A stretch of DNA of 10,353 bases from Podila epigama (Eukaryota > Mortierellomycota > Mortierellomycetes > Mortierellales > Mortierellaceae): assembly GCA_015679605.1 (NCBI GenBank), contig JAAAVE010000855.1, positions 2,410 to 12,762 on the forward strand, given 5' to 3'. The position numbers and the translations under genes are program-made. The notes under the pieces were generated by a model that was not told the DNA's origin, ran no database searches, and saw nothing but the letters and a program-made list of their open reading frames with translations. Positions 1-6,078 of this stretch are shown piece by piece. Within the stretch, counting starts at the first letter, position 1. Each line of letters opens with the position of its first letter.

Positions 1-46
1 TTTTTTTTTTTTTTTTGCTCCTTCCTTGCTCCTTCCTAGCTCCTTG
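1..46. repeat. T16 run followed by 11-bp tandem repeat
   Basis: The window opens with 16 T. Two and a half copies of an 11-bp unit, gctccttcct(t/a), follow from 17 to 46. The block is pyrimidine-only apart from one G per unit and an A. It looks like ordinary simple-sequence expansion and I see no coding content. Confidence 0.8.
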
Positions 47-100
47 GTACGTTTTTTTATCGCCCATGTGTTGACAGATCGAGTATTGAACCTCTGACAA

Positions 101-182
101 GTGTGCGCGTGTGCGTGTGTACGTTTGTTCCTGTGGATCCGTGCGCGTCTGAATGGTGTGTATGTGTGTGTTGGTTTGCGTG
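101..182. repeat. GT/GCGT-rich tract
   Basis: This is an irregular (GT)n/(GC)n alternating purine-pyrimidine stretch, densest at 101-120 and 157-172. Such tracts can adopt Z-DNA, but here it is simply a degenerate microsatellite in non-coding DNA. Confidence 0.6.
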
Positions 183-604
183 TCTGCCATCATCCTGCCC
201 TGAAAAAAACAGAGTTGGTGGCGTTATGTTGTTTCCTTTGTCTGCAATAAGGTTATTTTGGCATCCCATCAGTTGATTCAGACTCCGTCACACGCACTTA
301 AAAAAAATGGGCACGGCATTTTTTTTTTTTTCACCAGAGCATTGCGCCGCCCTGTCATTCACCGCTGCGGTTCGGGTTTGTTTTTCCAATGTCGCTCTCC
401 AAAAAGGGTGTCGATACGATTATGTTTTTTTTGTATGTGTGTATGTTGACTGAGCATATCGCCCCAAAGATAATCCGACATTGACAAAAATGATGATTGA
501 TATTGGTTGAAGAACATTGTTGTCTGGTCGGGTTTGGTGTTTGCTCTGGGTTGGTCTGGTGTACTGCTAACGTCAAGGTTGGTGCCAACGAATGATGGAT
601 AAAA

Positions 605-657
605 AGTTCACTAGCGATGGAGTAGGTGTATTCTATAACACCACCTCAAAGTGAACT
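605..657. repeat. Two-step inverted repeat (hairpin-forming)
   Basis: The outer arms are perfect 8-mers, AGTTCACT at 605-612 and AGTGAACT at 650-657. The inner arms, GAGTAGGTGT at 620-629 and ACACCACCTC at 638-647, pair at 8 of 10 positions around an 8-nt loop (ATTCTATA). Seven bases (613-619) are bulged on the left and two (648-649) on the right. It is not followed by a T run and lies far from a coding end, so it is not an obvious terminator. It could be a structured RNA element, a binding palindrome, or a remnant of a small inverted-repeat element. Confidence 0.55.
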
Positions 658-1130
658 CGCTGTTGTCCTTTGTAATTTTTTTTGATGTTGTTGAAAGGTC
701 CTCCTTACCCCAAAGAGAATCAACGAGCAGAGGTAGAATGGTTGTGCAAGCACAAGTCCGATATCAGCTTGAAGCATGACTGAAATGAGGTGAAGGTCAG
801 ATTAGCGTGAAAAGGGTAGGGGGGGAGGGAGGAGTAGTGAAGGATGGCGATTGAAATGACTGTTTCGTGACACAAAAGAAGAGTGATGTGAGAAATGGCG
901 GTAAAATGAGGGAGTGAAAGTGATTGAATCAATGGAAGGGAAAGGAGGGGGGAAAGAGAAAGAAAAGGAAAAATAAGGAGAAAAAGAAAAGAAAAGAAGA
1001 AAAACGGTCAGAGACAAATGTAACATGGCGAATATTTGAGTTTGCGACAGACGAACACAAGAAAAATAAAAGTCATGTTTGCTGCCAGACTGGATGCCCA
1101 TCCACAAACCACCGTGGGTGAGAAAGACAA

Positions 1131-1200
1131 AGAGAGAGAGACACACACACACAGACAGAGAGACAGAGACAGACAAAGAACAGAACAGAACAGAAAGACA
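1131..1200. repeat. Compound GA/CA/CAGA microsatellite
   Basis: (AG)n at 1131-1140 passes into (AC)n at 1141-1152, and then into irregular ACAG/AGAC units and a GAACA triplicate near 1178-1193. Confidence 0.75.
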
Positions 1201-1262
1201 GAAAAAGGGGACAGACGAATGGAGGGAGCGGGGGTGGTGACAGACAGGGTGCAGGTAGAAAG

Positions 1263-1263
<1 letters not shown>

Positions 1264-1293
<30 letters not shown>
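1264..1293. repeat. (CAA)10 trinucleotide microsatellite
   Basis: Ten uninterrupted CAA units. Read on the plus strand they give a poly-Gln frame inside the 1036-1506 open frame, which has no other protein-like character. I therefore treat the run as non-coding. Confidence 0.85.
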
Positions 1294-1594
1294 AGGCAAC
1301 AAACAAAGATGGACAGACAGGTCAAGGGCAGTAAAAAAAAATCCGTGTTCAGAGTGAGGAGGAAGGAACACATCCACGACCGCATGCAGACGGTGTATCC
1401 ATTGACTTGGGCTTGGGGTCCCAGTCTGTCTCCCTGTGTTATGTATGTATGGGTCGCGCTACTTTTTGCCGAGGATAAATACTGTAATGCGATGCAATGG
1501 CTATGACAACCTCCTTTTCGAAAAAGGACATGTTTTGCTCCAGGGGTAACCATCCCAAGCACCCATATTTCATCCGAGTATATTGGTTGGCTGA

Positions 1595-1610
1595 CTGTCT
1601 GTCTGTCTGT
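1595..1610. repeat. (CTGT)4 microsatellite
   Basis: Four perfect CTGT units, flanked by related TTGT/GGTT units. Confidence 0.8.
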
Positions 1611-1671
1611 TGTTAGTGGGTTGTTTGTTGAGAGTACACTTGCCTCGTGAGTGAATGTGAGATTGGAGGAG

Positions 1672-1730
1672 TGGTTGGTTGGATGGATGGAAGGATGGAG
1701 ATGGAGATGGAGATGAAGGTGGAGGTGGGC
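1672..1730. repeat. GGTT/GGAT/GGAGAT repeat block
   Basis: GGTT and GGAT tetranucleotides pass into three GGAGAT hexamers and then GGTGGAGGTGGG. The plus strand is G-rich and could form G-quadruplex-like structures. No coding signal is visible. Confidence 0.65.
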
Positions 1731-2055
1731 GGTTGGATGAGTGTTTTGTGTTGCAACGCTGGGTGTGCAGAGGAATGGGATTCGTGAATAAAGATCAAAA
1801 CAAGGAAAAAGAAAAAAGAAAAAAAGAACATAAAGAGAGATCACTTTTTTCTGAGGTGTAAAAAATGCGTGTGGATGTGTCATAACATTCGTCTAACCCC
1901 GGGTACGGTACCATTGTTGGTGATAAATGAAGAAAGATTCTACAAAAAGATTACTGCCATGAAGCGATGTGCTCATGGCTGTTATTATCTACCTGTCTGT
2001 CTGGCATCTTGATGCTGGCACCCGCAACACTGCTGGCTGCCTTGCGGGCACCACT

Positions 2056-2102
<47 letters not shown>
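2056..2102. repeat. (ATC)15 trinucleotide microsatellite
   Basis: Forty-seven bases of perfect ATC repeat, the longest trinucleotide tract in the window. It gives poly-Ile or poly-Ser on the plus strand and poly-Asp on the minus strand, but the short frames around it do not resemble proteins. Confidence 0.9.
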
Positions 2103-2449
2103 ACCTGTATTTACAGCCCACGACAACTCTCGTCATGAAGCTGAAAACTGAAAGGGGTGCTCAGATAGTGGTTGTAAATTAGTCTCCTTTGCTTCGAATA
2201 CACAAACATACACACACATTCACACATCAAAAAGTGCTCACTGTCTATTGATACGTTGCCAATTGCTCAACCCCATCCAAACATCCATGCTCAAACAAAA
2301 AAAAAAATGACTATCCAAAGCCAGGGCGAAAAAAAAAAATTAATCGCCATTTGGGAATGTACCTGGGCAGGGTACGGTACACAGGCACCGTTCCGTTGGA
2401 CATATCCACCCACCCTTGCAAGGGTCTGATAACGATACCAGCATGCACC

Positions 2450-2487
2450 CATACACACACTCATACACACACTCTTGACTCTTGACT
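2450..2487. repeat. Tandem 12-mer and 7-mer duplications
   Basis: CATACACACACT occurs twice in tandem (2450-2461 and 2462-2473). Two tandem CTTGACT units follow immediately (2474-2487). A related CA-rich stretch lies at about 2200-2226. Confidence 0.75.
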
Positions 2488-2760
2488 TGAACCATGCTGA
2501 ATGCTGAGGTGGCGAGAAAAAGAGGTGTATGGCATGACTCTTCACATATCCTGTTTGATGGTGAAATATGCTCTCAATTGGACCACATCATATTTTAGTG
2601 GTTTTTTTTTATTATTCTTTTTTCTGTTGACACAACAGCTCTCTTTTGTACACAATGCCCCCTGTTGGCTGTTGGCTGTTGGTTAGGAGAGCGTAAACAG
2701 ACGGACAGAACAGCTAAAATAACATATGCACCGACCATAAGCCTTCAAACTACAAAAAAA

Positions 2761-2785
2761 CTCAACTCAACTCAACTCAACTCAA
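2761..2785. repeat. (CTCAA)5 pentanucleotide microsatellite
   Basis: Five perfect CTCAA units directly after a run of seven A, about 220 bp downstream of the stop codon of the minus-strand WD40-like gene. Confidence 0.85.
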
Positions 2786-2868
2786 GACCACACAAATGAT
2801 ACATGTCATCCTCAATTGGATTGTGAAAGGTGGCACAATCTTGTACACCATCTTTTAGACCATTATTA

Positions 2869-2895
2869 CTTTCTTTTCTTTCTTTCTTTCTTTTT
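2869..2895. repeat. TTTC-type tract
   Basis: A TTTC/CTTTT-rich run, reading GAAA-rich on the minus strand. It lies about 110 bp downstream of the stop of the 3006-5642 gene and is therefore probably inside its 3' UTR. Confidence 0.7.
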
Positions 2896-3005
2896 GTTCA
2901 ATCCATACAAAAGAAGACAGCAAGAAGAGCAAAAACAGAGACTGCATCCATGTTTTTGTTATTGTTATTAACATGCCTCCTAATCCTACACAACTTTTGT
3001 TCTTT

Positions 3006-5642
3006 TTAATGATGCGACCGAAGCATGTACATATCGCCCCAGATCTTGCGTTTGATATGCAGCGGTACATACTTCCAATCCTGGATGAGTGGACCAAATT
3101 CTTTCTGAAAAGACTTTTCGGATGAACCCTTTGCCTTAAACTTTTGGTATATCTCTCGTTCTTTCCAGTCACGCACCTTGTTGGCACAGAGTTGGAACAA
3201 ACTAGGGATTCGCACCCGCTCATCCTTCAACTCATATTTGAGCACTCGTCGCACCGTTGCCACATACAAATGTCGTCCATCTGTACTCCAACGCAGTCCA
3301 CGAATACCATCCAAAATTCGAAGTCTGCGTTGATATTCTCCCCTGAACGACAACATGACAATGTCATGCTTCTCCTCGTATGTTGGGCCCTGGCAAACAT
3401 TTTTGCTCTTCTCAGTACTTTTGACAGCCCCAGAGCTTTTTTCTGCTGCTGCTGCTGCTGCTGACGCTGGCACTGACGTTGACGCTGACGATGACGACGA
3501 TGGTGTGGATGCCATTTGAACATCTTCTTGACTCGTTTCGAAATCACCCACACATGTACCTGAAATATCCACCACATGCACAAAGCCATACCAATTGGCA
3601 AAAGCAAATAGACTATCCAACACGGGGTGGAACGCGATCGCAAAACTTGGTCCTCCCGAGTCTACACAATAGACAAGCTCCTTGGCCGGCATCGACCAAA
3701 CAAAAACGCGTGCCACTGTATCCGATGTGTGTGCAAACATTGTCGAACTCGCATTCCATGCAATGTATTGCGAGCTATAGGATGTATCCGTAGAGAGTCG
3801 AGGTTTGGGAATTGTCCCTTTGTTGTACACAAGGCTCTCGGGAATGTCTAGACGTTCCGGCGTTCCAAAGCTGTGGAGCATCCGTGTCTGTCCAGGGCGT
3901 GGCGGTGGTAAGGATGAGGATGACGACGACGATAGCTGTGGTTGGGATTGTGCTGGACTCTTTCCATGGGATAATTTTTTGCTTATGCTGCTACCGAGTC
4001 TGTTGCCTGACAGGCCCTCGAAAGCTGGCTCTGGTCTTTCCCCATTCGAAACAACATGCTCTTCATCAGTAGAGTGCTCTTCTTCCGTAGTATAATCTGC
4101 TTCCATCGGATACTCTTCATCCGTCTCATACTCTTCTTCCGTCTCATAATCTTCATCCAGCTCCATCCCCCCTTCATTCTCCTCTTCCGACGCCTTGCCT
4201 TGCTCTCGTTGGACGCGTTGCTCCTCCGTCTCGGGTTCATGAGTCACCTTGATAACCCAGACACAAGCGACATCACCAACAACCGCAATCCATTGTCCGT
4301 TGGGCGATGCCTTGGCATCGTTCACTCGCTCATACCTTTGGAGATCAAATGCATCCTGACGCACTCTTGGGAAGCCACGCCGGATCCAAGTGTTGTCTGG
4401 CTTGTACTTGTATGTGTGCTTTCCATGGTCAGGGTCAGATGGCCATGGTGGATGGTCAACCTCCACGGGATGATCTGGGAGAGCGGCTATGAAGATACCA
4501 TGCTCATTACCAGCCATAACAACATAATGGTCAAATTGTCCTTTTGCGCTTGGCATGCCATCGTTTCCTGCATCATCCTCATCGTCGTCGTCGTTGTCGG
4601 CGCCGTCGTCTGTGGATACACCTTGTACTTGAGTATATCTAGGCCAGCGGACGATCTGAATACTGTTCAGCATCACGCCATGTACACCCCTGGCGATGTC
4701 ATCATCAAAGATACCATCATGTCTGGTGCCATCCGTGCAAATAACCGTGAGAAACCCATCGTCACTGCCATAGGCAAGATAACCATAGCGATGGTCCATG
4801 CACATCAGGTCGGTATCACTCGTCAATATATAAATCTCATCCAGCGGTACCTCTCCAAACTGATATTGTACATACTCCATAAATTTTGATGCCTTGCACG
4901 TCAATAGATCCGTGGTGACAGGAGACAGGACGCGACTATTGATATCATCATCGTATCGATCGTTCAAAATTGCCTCATGCCGCTCCTCCTGTTCTTCCCA
5001 CAGCTTGTTCCGGAAGAGGCCACATCGGATAATGTGACTATGATTGATCGTAAAGAGGTCATCACGCAAGCCAAGAGGCGACGGCGTGACAATAAGCGAG
5101 TCCGCACATTGATGGTGCGGAGAGTACGCCGGTGAGAACTCAATCTCCTGAGGAAAGTCCTCCCCACGGACCACGAGTCGGTGAATATAGTGCTCCGAGG
5201 AGGAATCCTTTGTGCTGGCAATATGGAGCTTGTGTTCTCGGTTCAGACGACCCCTTGTCAAGTTCTTCATCAACTTGCGCGTCGCCACTGTCAAATAGTG
5301 GTGCTCTTTCCCACTGATTTCCTCATGGGGGTCGACATCAGCCATGTCGATGTTGCCTCCACCATCTTCACCCGAAATTTCCTCTCGGAACTCATACTCC
5401 TCGTCTCCACTGAATTCAGACATGACATCTTCATCCAATTGAGCTCTTGGCCTCCAATTAGCGCGTGTGGATTGTGACACTGATTCGATAACTGCTTGCT
5501 CATAGGAGTCAATGTCGGTATCAAAGTATGGATATGGATCGTCATATTCGGCACCCGACCAATCCTCGTTGCTGTCCAATTCGTAATCTGAGTACTCGAG
5601 TGAATGCTCAGACTCTGTCTCCCAGTCTGGCTCGATGTCCAT
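3006..5642 (-). CDS. WD40/beta-propeller-like fungal protein with acidic linkers and a C-terminal BC-box-like motif
   Basis: An intronless 878-residue protein. I chose the ATG at 5642-5640 (MDIEPDWE, GACATGG context) because the in-frame ATG at 5714 would force translation through the A25 tract. Residues 1-120 are very acidic. Propeller-like blades are visible near 284-303 (YGYLAYGSDDGFLTV), 440-464 (VNDAKASPNGQWIAVVGD), 620-690 (YIAWNASSTMFAH, FVWSMPAKELVY, FAIAFHPVLDSLFAF) and 779-803 (IRGLRWSTDGRHLYVAT). Strongly acidic loops interrupt the propeller at about 340-360 and 475-530, and a Ser/Pro-rich and an Ala-run loop follow. The last 65 residues are helical and basic, and contain SLFQLCANKV (814-823) and VPLHIKRKI (859-867). 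No signal peptide or membrane span is seen. WD-repeat proteins usually serve as scaffolds, and an adaptor role is inferred here from the C-terminal motif. I do not recognise a named orthologue. Gene reality is near certain; function is open. Confidence 0.9.
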   Translation of the reverse strand: MDIEPDWETESEHSLEYSDYELDSNEDWSGAEYDDPYPYFDTDIDSYEQAVIESVSQSTRANWRPRAQLDEDVMSEFSGDEEYEFREEISGEDGGGNIDMADVDPHEEISGKEHHYLTVATRKLMKNLTRGRLNREHKLHIASTKDSSSEHYIHRLVVRGEDFPQEIEFSPAYSPHHQCADSLIVTPSPLGLRDDLFTINHSHIIRCGLFRNKLWEEQEERHEAILNDRYDDDINSRVLSPVTTDLLTCKASKFMEYVQYQFGEVPLDEIYILTSDTDLMCMDHRYGYLAYGSDDGFLTVICTDGTRHDGIFDDDIARGVHGVMLNSIQIVRWPRYTQVQGVSTDDGADNDDDDEDDAGNDGMPSAKGQFDHYVVMAGNEHGIFIAALPDHPVEVDHPPWPSDPDHGKHTYKYKPDNTWIRRGFPRVRQDAFDLQRYERVNDAKASPNGQWIAVVGDVACVWVIKVTHEPETEEQRVQREQGKASEEENEGGMELDEDYETEEEYETDEEYPMEADYTTEEEHSTDEEHVVSNGERPEPAFEGLSGNRLGSSISKKLSHGKSPAQSQPQLSSSSSSSLPPPRPGQTRMLHSFGTPERLDIPESLVYNKGTIPKPRLSTDTSYSSQYIAWNASSTMFAHTSDTVARVFVWSMPAKELVYCVDSGGPSFAIAFHPVLDSLFAFANWYGFVHVVDISGTCVGDFETSQEDVQMASTPSSSSSASTSVPASAAAAAAEKSSGAVKSTEKSKNVCQGPTYEEKHDIVMLSFRGEYQRRLRILDGIRGLRWSTDGRHLYVATVRRVLKYELKDERVRIPSLFQLCANKVRDWKEREIYQKFKAKGSSEKSFQKEFGPLIQDWKYVPLHIKRKIWGDMYMLRSHH
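3443..3463. repeat. (CTG)7 coding microsatellite
   Basis: Within the WD40-like gene this encodes about six consecutive Ala in a Ser/Ala-rich loop between two propeller blades. Degenerate GACGCTG-like units extend it to about 3502 and encode the neighbouring Ser-rich stretch. Confidence 0.85.
4056..4164. repeat. Degenerate tandem repeat encoding acidic Y-x-T-E/D-E-E units
   Basis: Related 18-21 bp units, such as TACTCTTCATCCGTCTCA on the plus strand, encode repeated (Y/H)-(E/T/S)-T-(E/D)-E-E segments, seen as YETEEE, YETDEE, YTTEEE and HSTDEE. The Thr and Ser in this acidic setting fit casein kinase 2 sites (S/T-x-x-E/D); that is an inference from the consensus. Confidence 0.6.
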
Positions 5643-5647
5643 GTCTC

Positions 5648-5672
5648 TTTTTTTTTTTTTTTTTTTTTTTTT
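5648..5672 (-). promoter_or_regulatory. A25 tract (mRNA sense) just upstream of the start codon
   Basis: Twenty-five uninterrupted T on the plus strand read as A25 in the transcript of the WD40-like gene. The tract ends 5 nt before its preferred ATG. It also lies in frame between that ATG and an upstream ATG at 5714, where it would encode eight Lys. A pre-AUG poly(A) leader can bind poly(A)-binding protein; whether this one lies in the mRNA depends on the transcription start, which cannot be seen here. Confidence 0.6.
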
Positions 5673-5912
5673 GTTGTAATCAACATCTGCACGTGATGGA
5701 TATGATGGAAACAATTGTGGGTAGACTACGGGTAACTGTTTTGATGTAACGAATGCCAGGTACCGCCGGGAGCACAGAGCCAGAAGGTAGCAACATATAA
5801 AAAAGAAAACACTTTTCCCTCAAGCAAACTTTGGATGCCATTTACCAGTCAACTGAACTGAACAGACGACATAGGATAAGGTAAGATAAAGATGGTGCCA
5901 AAAACAAAAAGA
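5673..5912 (-). promoter_or_regulatory. Spacer holding the promoter side of the WD40-like gene
   Basis: Together with the next feature this fills the gap between the two head-to-tail genes. It contains a perfect CACGTG E-box palindrome at 5690-5695, close to the start, and an AT-rich CTTTTTTATATG stretch on the minus strand at about 5805-5794. The latter is at best a weak TATA-like element. No exact transcription start can be assigned. Part of this region is probably also 3' flank of the upstream OSGIN-like gene. Confidence 0.45.
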
Positions 5913-5918
5913 TTTATT
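5913..5918 (-). terminator. AATAAA polyadenylation signal of the OSGIN-like gene
   Basis: TTTATT on the plus strand gives AATAAA on the minus strand, about 160 nt after the stop codon of the OSGIN-like gene. Distance and orientation fit a poly(A) signal for that transcript. Confidence 0.55.
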
Positions 5919-6078
5919 GTACGCCTTCATTTACTTCTAACAAATACAAAAAAAAAGAGTGGGGAAGGTTTTGATATGATGTAGGGGTGAGGAGGGGTAT
6001 ATGTACAAAAGAAATGAAAGCAAAAAATTCTCTCTCTTCATGCTGAAGATGTCGTTTTGCTATCTCTATCAGCTACCC

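Larger units (their letters stand above)
790..1340. repeat. Purine-rich (plus strand) tract
   Basis: About 550 bp in which the plus strand is dominated by A and G, for example the AAAGAGAAAG-type run at 935-1010. The asymmetry removes stop codons and leaves long low-complexity frames open on both strands (minus 802-1377 and 1008-1883; plus 1036-1506). It is best read as a compositional feature and not as a gene. Confidence 0.55.
1..3005. other. Repeat-rich spacer without a supportable gene
   Basis: Open frames here are low in complexity and follow the microsatellites: runs of Gln, Val, Asp/Ser/Ile or Lys/Glu appear depending on frame. Long frames are open on both strands at once between about 800 and 1880. 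None shows a recognisable domain. No tRNA cloverleaf was found. The right end, just below 3006, should carry the 3' UTR of the minus-strand WD40-like gene, but I see no convincing AATAAA close to its stop. The nearest minus-strand copy is at 2613-2608, about 395 nt downstream. Confidence 0.6.

Noticed and set aside
62-95. tRNA-like B-box (GGTTCAATACT) on the minus strand
   Set aside because: No A-box, anticodon stem or acceptor pairing could be found around it; the flank is a GT-rich repeat.
1036-1506. Plus-strand open frame with poly-Gln that could pass for a regulatory protein
   Set aside because: The Gln run is the (CAA)10 repeat and most of the rest comes from GA/CA repeats. The tail has no protein-like pattern, and no splice signals or conserved motif support it.
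1787-1792. AATAAA on the plus strand as the 3' end of a gene
   Set aside because: No plus-strand coding region precedes it, and the surroundings are A-rich, so the hexamer is expected by chance.
1008-1883. Minus-strand open frame of 291 codons
   Set aside because: It is made of translated microsatellites (His-Leu, Cys and Ser-Leu-Cys-Val runs), overlaps other long frames on both strands, and shows no domain.
1951-2182. Short frames with poly-Asp, poly-Ser or poly-Ile
   Set aside because: These are three readings of the same (ATC)15 repeat with very short flanks.
3983-4889. Antisense frames over the WD40-like gene, including a 277-codon plus-strand frame
   Set aside because: They are shadows of the coding strand. 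The sense frame is longer and has blade-like repeats and an acidic pattern typical of real proteins.
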